Source: Lingula anatina
Taxonomy: Eukaryota > Brachiopoda > Lingulata > Lingulida > Lingulidae
Reading direction: 5' to 3'
Assembly: GCF_001039355.2 (NCBI RefSeq)
Contig: NW_019775488.1
Location: 237,280-289,674 of the forward strand
DNA: 52,395 nucleotides
Position numbers and translations under genes: made by a program. Under the pieces are notes generated by a model. The model was not told the DNA's origin and did no database searches. It was given only the letters and a program-made list of their open reading frames with translations. Within the stretch, counting starts at the first letter, position 1; every line of letters starts with the position of its first letter. Below, piece after piece: positions 23,717 through 35,656 of the stretch.

Positions 23717-26345
23717 AAAACGACGACATATCACTACGCCTGAACAGTGTGTGTCCTACTGAATATAAAACCGTGATAAAATGTGAAAATAATCCTGATA
23801 GACTAACGTAAATGCTCTAGACTCCGTCATTCGCGATGAGGTCACAACTAAGTGACGTAAAGGGGCATTTGCGTCCTGACAGCAAAATTGTGGAAAAGGA
23901 CAGCAATTGTTTGACCAAAGAAAACATTAGATTTAGTTCTACGTACGACTTTTTTGAGGGACGCAGTTTACATGAGTAAACGCGTACAAAGTTAGTGTAT
24001 CAAATTAAACTAAGATGTCAGGGATGATGTAAGTAAAAAAGAATTAGATCTAAGGTGATGAAGACTTCGGAGTGGTTTACGTTTATGACACAATATTTTC
24101 TTTCTTGATGATTATTTATAAGCATTAAGTTAACTCGGGACGGATCCCTAGATGGGGGGAGGGGGGCGGGGGGGGGGGTGCTGCTCATCTCTCTCTTTCT
24201 CTCTCTCTTAATGAAATACGAGGACGAAGCGATTCAAACCTGATAAGGAGTAAACTAATTATAAATTAGTAAATTATTGAGAAAGTCCTTAGATTAACGA
24301 TGCAAGATCTTTTTTTTTTGTATCTAAAAATACTCGATTGCCGGACCACGTCTCACGTCATAATCGGCTTAGGCGGTGTATATAGGCACTTTTACTGCAA
24401 AGTCCAGAGGAGAGATCAAATGTTGAACGATGACATTAAACATTACAGGGCCTATTTTCGACACTTTTTCTAGTCTTGCTCAGTACAGAGTTGCTTTTTA
24501 AATATGAAGTTTGGCAAGCTTTCAGGCATATTACCGTTTGATTTATGTCCGCACGTGAGTAGACATTTGGGACACTTATCGCCATTTGCACTTACCAGTT
24601 ATATACCTATCGTGGGCACGTATACATTGATAGTTAGTTTAAAAAATTTAATTCTAATTTTAAAGTTTAATTTAAAATGAAAAAAATTAAAACCTGCTGA
24701 AGGTCATAAAATGAACACACGAAATTCATTAAAAACTCAAATTCGCTGCTAGTCATCTTTTTAATATAAATGTATGATAGTTACCATTTTTAAAATAATC
24801 TTTACGATTAGTCTACCTATCTGTGTTACATGTACGTAAAAGAGTCCCGTACACATGTGTATATGTATGTTGCCCGCTTACATACATGTATATTGCATAG
24901 TTCTTCAGTCAATTATACATGGTCGAGCCGTTTTCAATCATTTAAAACTAATTTATACCAAGAATATTAACTCTGGCATATATTGTTTATTACTTTATTT
25001 CTCGATAGTTCTTATCACTGAAAAACCGACAAACTCGGCATAAACTTCCAAAACAGCGTCAATGGCTGCGACTTTATAAAGGAATTATGGAAGGAACACA
25101 TCATTCATGCTCACTGATTAACCATCCACAAATTAATTTTTTCAAGTTTGATAAAATAACGTAATTTATTTTGTGAGAAAAAGAAAATAAAAAAGCTATT
25201 TTCACCAGTTTCAATTTATATACATGTACTTGGTGCACTAGAAACCGACAGCCTCCATAAGCGTGTTATTAATAAAATGGTCATAATATGATTAACAAAG
25301 TGGAAACTCAACTCGTGTGGGAATAAAATGTTTGCTAATTTTGTAATATAAAGACCTTTTGGTGTCTGATAACTTGAAAAACAAATCAAATACGAGACAG
25401 TAGGAAGCAAGCAGCTGGTAGACAGTCATTGAAAGTTTGACCCGCATACAGTAAAAATACAATAGGGTAGGGTCTGCTCTCCCAAATGAACGGGTCAACT
25501 TTATTTCTGCGGTGGTAGTTGCATGGGTGTCATGCCAGTACCTGATCCACTGAATGAACTGCACAGAGTAGTAACGAACTATTGGGAAGAATTTGAGAAA
25601 AAAGCAAACCCTACTTTTTATTCACAATTCTTAGCCCGTAGATCGTTCATTATAGGCCTACACGACTATTTTTATAATTCTTTTCTTGGTGGATTCTTAC
25701 AGTAAGTAAGATGTAGGCTCAGGTGGGAAAACTGCTATACATCTTCCTTGTAATTTCTCCAATGTCAGTCTTATTATTGAAATAGCACGAAGTAAGTTTT
25801 GGGTTACAACTTGTGGGCAAACGGTCCATGGAGCGCGTCAGTTTATTAGCACGTGTGCATTTGTCGTATATGTCAAATAAAGGTCAAGTGTAGTGGCTTT
25901 CGCTTTATGCTTTTTGTCTGTTTCCACTACAGACGGACACTTTTCAAGCCGGAAACAAGCAGAAATAAAAATTCAGGTTCTAAAAACAAGAATCAATCAT
26001 AAAATCTTTGGGGAGGGGGGATGTAAGTAAGATGTAGGCTCAGGTGGGAAAAACTGATATATATCTACCCTGTATCTTCTCCAATATCAGCCTTATTATT
26101 GACATAACACGAACTATAAATCTTATTTCAACACAAAAACATTGCTTTTGAAGGATACGACGTCATCGTTAATAACGTTACGTCATACGAGCTGTCGTCG
26201 TTATTAGTGAGGTGTCACAATGTTGTCATGGACATTTGCGTCACAACACATTCAACGAAAAAGGCATTTATTTTGTTTGGTTGAACTGAGATAGTATTTA
26301 CTTTAAGAAGTTGGTCATACGTATTGGTTAAAACGACACAGAAAA
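23717..26345. other. Non-coding stretch upstream of the pseudokinase gene
   Basis: No exon with recognisable protein similarity was seen on either strand. It holds a poly-G tract near 24157-24178 followed by a CT run, an approximately 95-bp duplicated block (25701-25793 and 26021-26114, beginning GTAAGTAAGATGTAGG), and a segment at 23831-24060 that resembles the region around the first exon at 26346. Unknown promoter elements and the missing first NBEA exon could be here. Confidence 0.6.
26159..26186 (+). promoter_or_regulatory. Two CRE/ATF-like sites upstream of the pseudokinase start codon
   Basis: GACGTCAT (26159-26166) and TTACGTCAT (26178-26186) lie 160-190 bp before the ATG at 26346. 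Both match the CRE/ATF consensus TGACGTCA closely. A TATAAA lies at 26115. The transcription start is unknown, so this is a candidate only. Confidence 0.3.
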
Positions 26346-27408
26346 ATGCCGCAAGTCGGGGATGACGTAAGTGAAATTCTAAGGCAATAGATAATCATTT
26401 CCTCACTTATATCTAGTTAAGTTATCCAGCTTTTTCTTTTGCGATTATATTTGATATAAAAATGTCTGTCTCGATCTTTATTACAGGACCAAGTCCCTCC
26501 TTGGCGGAATCCAAATCTAAGCTTTTTTGCTTGGCTGAGAGTACTGTTCTCTTCTATACACATTACCTGCCTTATTTGTGGGGGCAGTGGAGAGGTAGAG
26601 GACAAGGATAAGAAAAATAAGAAAGATAAGAAAGGTGAGAAATAAACTTTTAAAGGCAGGATAAACATAATATCACAATTCCATCAATATTCTTTTTATT
26701 GTGATATATGAAGGGGGTTTTATTACGAACAATTCGCTACAAACATTTTTTATTTTATATCAACGGTTGTAGCGAAATGGTCAGAATAGAGAGAGTGTGG
26801 ACACCACTGAGAATGCCCACAATCCCCCCTAGCAACATGACTATAAATGATATATTGTGAAAAGCAGTTATTGCTTGTGATAAATAGACGATTGTCTTAT
26901 GTAGATGTTTGTTTGTTTAAATTAATTTTCGCCATACAATGTTATTTATGGGCCTACATTACAAACATTTTTGAACTGCTCTTAATTTTTTCAACTATCT
27001 GATGAATTGCACTGTATAAACTCTAGGCAAAGCAAAGAAAGAGAAGAAGAAGAAAAAGGAGAAAGCAGAGGCGCCGCAGACTGAAAGTGATAAACCGGTA
27101 AAAATATATGTCTATGCAGAATAGTATTTATTATTTATCTTTTCATTTACTTATTTATTCATTCGTTATCCTTTTTTAATTTGTTTATTTTAGTTAACAA
27201 TTAGCATTTATTTTTTATGATAAAATTGATTTTGTGTAACATCTTTCAACTCATTCTTCTAATTTCTTTTCTTTGGTCTATTTCCTTTTGTTATGTTTTA
27301 TTTTTCTTTTTTGTTATCTGCTTTCACTTGATTAGTCTGGTGATAAACACGTTAAGGCAAGGAGTCGAGCACTTGGGCGGTTTAAGCTGAGAAAAGGGAA
27401 AGCTAATG
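26346..27408 (+). CDS. Pseudokinase gene exons 1-4: hydrophobic N-terminus and first Lys-rich segments
   Basis: Exon 1 (21 nt) encodes MPQVGDD. Exon 2 encodes DQVPPWRNPN, the hydrophobic FFAWLRVLFSSIHITCLIC and then EVEDKDKKNKKDKK. Exon 3 is nearly pure Lys/Glu. Exon 4 contains RALGRFKLRKGK. The hydrophobic run has an Arg and a His inside it and two Cys near its end, so it could be a weak membrane anchor, an amphipathic helix or an acylation site. A cleavable signal peptide is less likely because 17 polar residues precede it. Exons 2 to 3 join in phase 1, 3 to 4 in phase 0, and exon 4 ends in phase 1. Confidence 0.75.
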
Positions 27409-30400
27409 GTACGACTTTTATTAAAAACATAGATCTCCCTTTCTTTCTTTCGTTCTTTCTTGCTTTCTTTTACTCTTTCTCTCTCTCTCTCTCCCTCTCT
27501 CTCCAATGTATATTTCAAAACTGTCATCTGATCATGATATTCGTTTTATCAAAGATATCCGGTAACCAGTATAATCGTTATCACGCCTTTTATACTTGTT
27601 TGTTTCAGCTGGAACTTGTGAAAATGAAGACAAGATACCCACATCATCTTCAGTCCAAAACGCCAAGAAATCGAATAACGCGAAGAAGGCCAATGGTGAA
27701 GAATCGCCAAATGTCGAGGTGGATACCCCTGGTAGGCCTTTTTTCTTAATGGATTTCAAACCATTGTGTTATTACCGACGCCAAGGAGGCTATGTTTTCA
27801 CCTTCATTTATCTTTTTGTCTGTCTGTCTGTCTGTCACCACCCTAACTAAAAAGATTTACGGGTGAATTTCGATGAAATTATCAGGATAATTCATAAATG
27901 GGATAACTGAAAAGTGGTTAGATTTTAGAGTTGATAGAATAATTCACCACTGCGAGATAGGGAACATGACTTTGACTTTGTGCAGTGGATGCCCACAATT
28001 TATTAGTGTAGTATCCCTGGCGTAGGTCTGCACGCTCGTGCTTTTCCAGCTATGTTGCATCTTTAACTAAATTTCGTAAAGGACGACCTGTAGTAACTCG
28101 ATAGAAATCATGCAGATATCTATAAGATAAGATCTATAAGATTTTTTACTAGGAAATATGCCCTAGTATATTTGGTTCAATTTCCTATAGGATATCCTAT
28201 ATACATGTGTAGGACCCTATATAAGTAATTTTCTTAAGAGACGTGTTGTTAGTATGCGTGTATAAATCGGTCTTGTACACAAAAGTTTGCCTGTCACATT
28301 GGTTTAGCCGTACTGGTTGTTTAAATTCGGTAGTTAATCCTAAAATTTTCACATAGTAAATGCATGAATAAATTCCAGCTTCAATTGACGAGACCACCCC
28401 CTTCGTGGAAAAGAAAACTAAGAAATCTAAGCGCCGCTGGAAAATCAAGTTGCAATCACCCTTGAAGAAGTCAACGGCAAAAAAGGATAAAACAGTCATT
28501 GAAGTTGATCAAGACCCTGAAATTGGTAGGCCTAATACATAAAATAACCTATGTGTTTGTAAAGAATGCTTGGCTGAATGAATGATGACACTTTTAACTG
28601 TTAAAACACTTTTATGTTGGGATACCAATTATTTTAATGAGAGCACTGTTAATTTCTTACTTATTTATATTAATAATTAATTAACGAATAAGTTAATTAA
28701 TATTGATTTGAATTTATTCCACCTTCAGATACAGTGAATGGTGACTTCGTTCCCAAGAAAACAAAGAAGTTAAAGAAGTGGAGAACTGCTTCTAAGAAAT
28801 CCAAATCGCTAAAGGGCGAAGTCACCGCTGATGTGGACGAGGAGGAAAATGAAAAGTTTGACGGTAGGTACTTCTTATCAATTTGCGAATTTTCAAGGAG
28901 ATTGGATTCATAATAATGACATTCAATATCAAATGTTTTTACTACTTACAAGAGCAATTTTTAGGTTGCTATTTTTCATTTATTTATTTATTTATGAGGA
29001 GATTGATATGTTTTTAACTATTTTCGATAATAAAGGTTCACTCTTTTTTTCAGAGAATGATAATGATTCCATCGCTCAACTTTCCAAGAAATCAAAAAAG
29101 TTCAAGAGATGGAGAACTTCCTCTAAGAAACCAGAATCACTAAAGGACGATGTCTCGACAGACGGGAAAGACGCCAAAAATGAACTGGAGAGTGCCGGTA
29201 AGTACGTCTTATCGATGGACGAATGTCTTAGGGGATTAAACTTGTAGATAAAAGCAAACTTTATGATAATGTTTTGACCGCCTTGAATATTGAATACCTT
29301 TCTTGTTGACATTTTACATCTTTTTACCCTATTGTATCTTTGCTGATTCTTGATAGACATATTATTTAAGACAAAGACCACATAGAAATAATGGCTGTGC
29401 GTACCGACTAAACATTTTAATCTATGCTAGCTATATCTGCACGCTCTCATAGTGTATTTAGTATTTAAGTACTGGCCAAAGGTAATAACACGCAAAGAAA
29501 TATGTGATTAAATACTCAGAAAGATAACAGGGACGCCAATTTGTAATTCTATCTTAAATTTCTTGAAGATACAGAACCAAGGAAAAGGAAAAAGAAAGGC
29601 AAAACTTGGAGGAAAATGTTCCGAAAAAGGAATGACGCCAAAAGGAGCAAGTCTAAGAAATCCGAGAAAAGAAAGGAAGAACTGGATGAAGAAGGTAATC
29701 TCTTATCTTATTTATTGCAACTTATATGAATAAGCTGTAAAAAAATGCATCTTTTGGTTTTTTTCTCAAATATGTCATACATTTAATATATTAATGTTCT
29801 TAGTATTGTCCTGTGCCTGCGCTTAATGCTTATTATTTTAATACCATGCTTTTCTTTTGCTTTAGTCGCATCAGATGGAGAGTCCAAAGGCTCACCAGAT
29901 ACAAATCAGAAACAGACCAAGATCTCTAAGAAAGTGAAGAAGACATCGAAGAAGGCATCCAAGAGGTCATCTAAGAAATATTCCTGGAAATCCAAGAAAT
30001 CCATGACTGAAAAGAAGGAATCCTCAAAACTAGACGATGGAGGTAAGGCGGGGTGGTGTTGGTTGTTGTTGTTGGCGGTGGGGGTGGGGTGGGGTGGGGG
30101 GTGTTAAATAACCTTGTCTTGATTTTTTATCGCGATATATTTATATGTTCACTTAAACATAAAATTTTAGTTGCACAGTTTTGAAAATTGTTGGGATTTA
30201 TTGTTTACGCAAATTAAACTGCCATTTAGGATTCATTACCACTTTCATGTCGATGAGTTTGTGAAGTATTTATTTCATTCTCTTAAATTAATGCAGCCGA
30301 TGGCACAAGTTCTACAACAAAAAAGAAAAAGAAATCAAAATCATGGAAAAAGATGTTCAAGCGCACCAAAAAGATAAAGAAAGGGGCCCTGAAAGATGAC

Positions 30401-32027
30401 CAAACGGACTTTGAAGGTATGTTCTGACATGCTGGTATAGTATAATGTACATAATTTGTATGTTCTCGTGTAACCGCATGTTTTTTTTATTTTCTATGGC
30501 GCTCTCAGATTATATTCCTGCTAAAATAAATTTTCAATTATTTCTGCAGATGCTACAATAGTTGAGGTTTTTGAGGGACAAGAAGACGAAAGCAATGCCT
30601 CACATGAGGATTTCCTTGTTCTGGACATTGAGGAAAGCGGAAGCGATGATGATCAAGATGAACCACAAGGTAATCCAAACTACCTGTATATTTGGGCTAT
30701 TCCTGGTGCCATCTAGAAGAAAAATGTAAATCCAAGGCCTGTCCTTCGTCTCCGAAATAAATGGATGGTCTTGGCGGTTGTTTGAATATTATTTTTATTT
30801 ATTTTAGTGTGGCCTTGTGTGTCTCAGGAACTGGAAGATCAGATAAGACATGTCGACAGCGGCATTCAAAAACCTTGCAGCTTCAAGGTGAAACTTCCCA
30901 AGTTCCCCCGTATATTTTACGCCCCTTGGATAGTGTTCCGTAGAAATCTTAGAGGCATCACAAGTCTTGGTCTCCCGGCTGCTGGAAACAGTGGCCACAT
31001 CGCCGAAGAGTGGCACGGAGATGTCGCCAAATCTATCGTTGTCAAGTTTTTCCGTTCGGTGTATTCCTTCGATACCATCGCTAATTGGCTGCGATTTGCC
31101 CAAGTTCTTGGAGACGCTGGTGTTGCCCCAAAATTTGAAGGACTGTTTGACGTCCATGATCTGAAAGACTTTCCGGCTAAATTTAAACGTACAACATGTT
31201 GTATTCAGCGACGCTGGGAAGATCCATATAAGCAGTACCATACGGTCGGCATGGTCACTGAATTCATCAAAGTTGGAGGTGAAGATATAAGGTTCGCTGA
31301 TACTGTCTGTTTCTCAGACTACCTCAGAAATTACATGGATCGAATCAATAGGGAGCCATACAAATACATGTACAAATTCCAGTACAAGCCACTCAACAAA
31401 ACGGAGAAATATCACTTCATGCGTCTCATCACACGCATTGCAGAAAAGCTGGCCAAAATGCACCAGATGGGTTTTGTACACAACTACCTGAATGGACGTC
31501 ACATTTGTTTGCAGTCCATTAGTGACGATCAGGAAATGATGGAGCCTTATATCTGCAACTTTAGTCGCACCAGAAAGATAGACAGCGTCAATCCGTACAC
31601 CATTCACCGCCAGCGAGACCCACTATCCCAAGCCGCCTACAAGGGACTTTTAGGGGGCTTTGCTCCAGAGGTACGCCAAGGAGTCGATTCCACCCAGGCT
31701 AGCGACGTCTACAGCTTCGGGTGCACGATAAGCCCCCTGAAAGTAGTCCTCGGCATTGAAGCTCTAGTCAATACCTGCCTTAGAGAAGACCCCCGCGGGC
31801 GTCCAAAAATGCCTCTCTTGGCACAGGTGCTCAGAAACAAAACCGCCATTATGGAGAAAAATCTCGGTTTCCCATTTACTGCTGATATTGATGCTCGTCG
31901 TTCAAAGGTTTCCGTAAGTACTACACCTGATGTCCACAGGTACTCCTCGAGACTTACCCGGCGACAGGAGGGGTTTCTGGACGGTCTCCAATCCCGCGGC
32001 GCTATTGCAATTGGGAACATAAAGTAG
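26346..32027 (+). CDS. Lys-rich repeat pseudokinase, 13 exons, predicted 874 residues
   Basis: Exons: 26346-26366, 26487-26634, 27027-27097, 27336-27408, 27609-27731, 28379-28525, 28729-28863, 29054-29197, 29569-29694, 29866-30042, 30297-30416, 30550-30669, 30808-32027. They sum to exactly 875 codons with a TAG stop. The protein has a hydrophobic N-terminal stretch (about 18-38), a Lys-rich region with a basic Trp motif repeated exon by exon (about 40-430), an acidic segment (about 425-468) and a kinase fold (about 500-800). The start ATG gives MPQVGDD before donor GAC/GTAAGT; no in-frame upstream exon was found. I do not recognise an orthologue. The kinase part resembles the divergent HND-type kinases of invertebrates by motif spacing only. 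Function, partners and location are unknown; catalysis is unlikely because HRD and DFG are both changed. Confidence 0.82.
27609..30416 (+). CDS. Pseudokinase gene exons 5-11: amplified symmetric Lys-rich exons
   Basis: Seven consecutive exons of 120-177 nt, every one beginning and ending in phase 1. Exons 6-11 each hold one basic motif centred on a single Trp: KKSKRRWKIK (exon 6), KKLKKWRTASKK (7), KKFKRWRTSSKK (8), KTWRKMFRKR (9), KKYSWKSKKS (10), KSWKKMFKRTKK (11). Exons 7 and 8 are the closest pair, 9 and 11 the next. Each motif is followed by a short acidic tail. Identical phase and shared motif indicate repeated exon duplication. Such polybasic segments can bind acidic lipids, nucleic acids or microtubules; nothing here decides which. 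Confidence 0.82.
30550..30669 (+). CDS. Pseudokinase gene exon 12: acidic hinge
   Basis: A phase 1-1 exon of 40 codons, rich in Glu and Asp (for example EGQEDESNASHED and IEESGSDDDQDEP). It contrasts sharply with the Lys-rich exons before it and could pair electrostatically with them or act as a spacer before the kinase fold. Confidence 0.82.
30808..32027 (+). CDS. Pseudokinase gene exon 13: kinase-like domain in one exon
   Basis: A 1220-nt terminal exon (residues 469-874). Kinase landmarks in order: Gly-containing loop region near GLPAAGNSG, beta-3 Lys in SIVVKFF (about residue 548), HRD replaced by HNY in GFVHNYLNGRHI (about 693-695), DFG replaced by NFS in CNFSRTRK (about 719-721), intact APE in GFAPEV (about 754), DVYSFGC (about 768) and the distal Arg of DPRGRP (about 798). 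The catalytic Asp and the metal-binding Asp are both missing, as is the loop Asn (His here). Fold-holding residues are kept, as expected of a pseudokinase. The C-terminal 60 residues after the fold are basic and unassigned. Confidence 0.85.
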
Positions 32028-32665
32028 AAACAATACTGAGACCTGAACAGAACATTGCACCATTTTGATTATTGTTTGTTTTAGATATTTTGAGATGCAT
32101 AAACTCTGGAATATGTTTACTGATGTATTTTGAAACTAAGATCAACTCACAATATCTATACATTGTTTACATGCTTTTTGCTTACATTAAAGCGGGACAC
32201 TTATTTACCATCATCTTTATTTGACGGCGCTTATAAATTACCAGTGTCTCTTTTGATAAACAGTTGCATTACTCCCATTTATTCAAAACATGTTGCATTT
32301 TTTATCTTGAAACATGGCGTTGACCGATAGATGTGCAATTATTGTAAATAATTATTCTTGTAAATAACTACTTTGTAAATTGGTTCTTGGAATGCACTGT
32401 GAAATTGACGTTTTATTTTAGTCTTTTTCTATAAATATAAAAGTCAAAGGCGTCTTAATCTTCACAACCCTCTTAAATTCACATTATACCCACACCGCTG
32501 TGAAAATGCAAACGTTTTTAAAAGTTGTTACTGGCACTTCTGTGATACATGTATGTCTGTGAACAGATGAAATTAAAGAATCTCTCGAACCATGTTATCT
32601 AAGAACTTCATTTTTTGTTCAGAATCTGAATCATTTTAAGAATAAAGGGATAAAAGAAATATGTA
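32028..32665 (+). other. Probable 3' UTR of the pseudokinase gene
   Basis: AT-rich sequence after the stop, with ATTAAA at 32572 and AATAAA at 32641 as candidate poly(A) signals. No open frame of interest was seen. Confidence 0.5.
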
Positions 32666-35270
32666 GGAAATAGTAAAATTAACTAACCACGGAATTGGTG
32701 AATTAATCCACAGCGCAAGTAGCGTTTTTGATTTGAGCCTTAACAACTAACTTCAACCAAGTAAATGCCAGCATTAATTTTCAGCTAAAAGCTTGTAGCT
32801 GAAACAGTAATAAACAAAGCAAATACATGTATGCCCATGACATCATTCTTTCATTTATTGTTTTTTAAACAACATAAGTAATTTACATAAAACAATTTTG
32901 CCTTGGAAAACTACATTTTTTTCTTAGAAGATTTCAGAATCTATACTATTTACATGCATGTTTAATTAAAAAGGAGAAAGTGGTTCTTTTACTTTGTTCT
33001 TTTTGTTAGGTTTCAAAAGGAGGAAAGCTAAATATGCTGGAAATTAAAGGATCATTTTAAAAAACACTGACTAAGAATCACAAGAAGACCACATTCTTCA
33101 ATATTGAAAAAATAGAGTTTTGGAATACAACTCAAAGTTAAATTAACTTGAAATACAGACCCCAGGTCACAGATCATAAGTATTGCACATAAAGAGTATA
33201 TACGAAATTCTAAGGCTGATAAAGACAGACAAAAAAACACATAATTTTGTACAAGAAATACCAAGGAAACCTTTAACTGATCAAGTGAGAGATCAGGCAA
33301 CATATCCGATTACAATAACATGCTTACTTTGGGGACTAATGAAAGCAATGAGTAAATACTTAAAATAGCTTTTTTTCTAGACAATGTATAGATATTACAA
33401 AAAACATTTTTTGCACAAACCACTTATTTATAACACTTAAACCCCACACATATGTATTGCATAAAGAGGAAGCATGTTTTTTGAGTAAGTTTTTCTTTGC
33501 ATGATTTTGTCAAATAATTCGGACTACCTTCCTATTTTCAATAACAATAATAATAATAATAATAATGTTTTGGAAGATCCTATTTTTTTGTGACTGCTAA
33601 ACCTAACAGGCGATCAATTTTCTGCTATTACTCAATAATGCATTATTAAATTTAATTAAAGCAAATGTTATATAATATGGAAGACAATAACATACTAAAA
33701 GATCCCTTTAATAAATTAATTACAGTACCATTACCTTTTCCAAAATCATTTTATAAAATATCATAAAAAAGTGTTCAATGCCCAATGTTGTTATAGAATA
33801 ATTTAGTTACTGTTAGCATCTCTTTCACATTACTGTCATCTAAATGATTACATACATTCATAGCAAATGTCATATGTATTAACAAGAATGCTTTACCATG
33901 TAAAGCATTGATAATTCAATATTTCTTAATGTTCTTCAAAGTCTAAAAGATCATTCCTGTCTAATAACAGGTGAACATATATGATATGTAGCAGTCACTG
34001 TTTTTCTTATCTTGCAGAATAAACAGAATCCATTGTAAAGGTTGTGATGTACTTTAAAATATGGCATGGTTAATAAATACAGAATGGAAAACAAATAATA
34101 GAGCCAATATTTCATTTATGCAGATCTGGTCAAAAGAAAGAAAGAAAAAAAAAAAAAAAAAAGTCAGTTCCCTAGCTTAGCTGACTAGGATTTCCATGAG
34201 AGTGCTGTTATACTGCTCCTGATAGGGTAAGATGTGCCCATGTGACCATGTAACCTTGGTAATTAAGTTCTAAGCCAGGGATCTTGACTTAAGTTTTTTA
34301 TTTGTGAAACTGGGGCCTGATTGACTTGGGTCAGAGTATGTTAAAACTTCCAGCTTAAAGTTTTGACCAAAGTTTGGTCCTCATTCTATTGTGAAACAAT
34401 TCCCTGGTCTCACAACCTTAACTGCCAAACCTGTATAAAGCTTAGGATTTATCATACAACTGAAAGATCTTTCTGAACCATTTATTGTTCCTGAGTCAGT
34501 CACCATATGGAGTTATTGTGGTCCCCATAACAACATATGAATAGAGATTAGTGATATTTAGTGTTTGATTAGTAATTGATATGAGATCAGCAGAACTCTG
34601 TTTCAGCTGAATGGTAAGGAAAGTGACACATGGAACTGTTACTGTTTTTAAAGTAGATAATATGAGCATGGTTGCATAATTGTTGAAGTCTCAAATGACT
34701 TAGATCTATTGCCCATCATATCAAGTTACTAGTATTAGAATAACAGATGATACAAGGGAATTAATAGTTTAAAATGTGCAACATTCACAAAAATGTGACA
34801 CCTTGTATAAGACCTGTATTTTGTACTATTGCTATATAATGCCAAATGGGCACTAGAAAAAATTAGCTAAAAAATGGAAGACAAGGATTTCCAATGAAAA
34901 AATTACGTGAGTTTGTGATCAAGGTAAAACAATAGAACTGCGTCATCTAGGGGATAATTCCACATCCACATTATCATGTCCTTGTAATAAAGAGGTATAG
35001 AGCAGTCAATTCAAAAATATGATTCAATTATAGAATCACATTTTGTACCATCAAAAATATATTGTAGATATTCTTTTGTAAAAAAAGGGGGAAAAATATA
35101 AATTTGGATGCAGTGATTCAGACTTATAAAAAAAAATTCTCATGTCAAATTTGAGACAAATTACATATTATCATTAAAAAAAAAAACACCTTGTCAATAA
35201 CAAAAGTAGAATCTTGTTTTCACATCTGAGCTTTTGTTGTTCCATTAAAATGGATAATTGTGACCCCCAT
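32666..35270. other. Intergenic stretch and probable FGD 3' UTR, no coding sequence recognised
   Basis: AT-rich sequence with an ATA/ATT microsatellite near 33541-33565 and an A run near 34145-34162. The FGD gene converges from the right, so its 3' UTR probably enters this stretch. Candidate minus-strand poly(A) signals (TTTATT on plus) occur at about 34297 and 34479, but I cannot choose between them. Confidence 0.5.
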
Positions 35271-35272
35271 TA

Positions 35273-35273
<1 letters not shown>

Positions 35274-35321
<48 letters not shown>

Positions 35322-35570
35322 GTATTTACATATCTATATATATAAATATTAATATTAAGTACCTGTTTCAAGGAAGACAAGAACCACATGTAACAACACA
35401 CACACAGGAAGTTTTTATATATCTATATATAAATATTAATATTAAGTACCGGTACTTGTTCCAAGGAAGACAAGAACCACAATCAACAACACAAACACAG
35501 TAAGTCTTTATATAACTACATATAAATATTAATTACTTGTTCCAAAGAAGACAAAAACTGGTGGAAGTTA
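35274..35570. repeat. (CA)n microsatellite followed by a diverged tandem repeat of about 105 bp
   Basis: A CA run (35274-35317) leads into two to three units, each with AGTAAGT or AGGAAGT, TATATAAATATTAAT, TTCCAAGGAAGACAAGAACC or a close variant, and a shorter CA run. It lies directly downstream of the FGD stop codon, so it is probably in the 3' UTR. Confidence 0.8.
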
Positions 35571-35656
35571 AGGAACCATAATCTCAATCACAACGTGGTT
35601 CTTTACTGTGATCTCATTTGGATGAAGACAAAATACATCTGTGTGCCCTTGCCCAG

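Noticed and set aside
25523-25705. 60-residue plus-strand open frame before the pseudokinase
   Set aside because: Composition is not unusual, but there is no similarity I recognise, no matching splice phase to exon 2, and an overlapping minus-strand frame of equal length.
30804-31241. 145-residue minus-strand open frame opposite the kinase exon
   Set aside because: It mirrors a GC-richer coding exon; the plus strand has the conserved kinase motifs.
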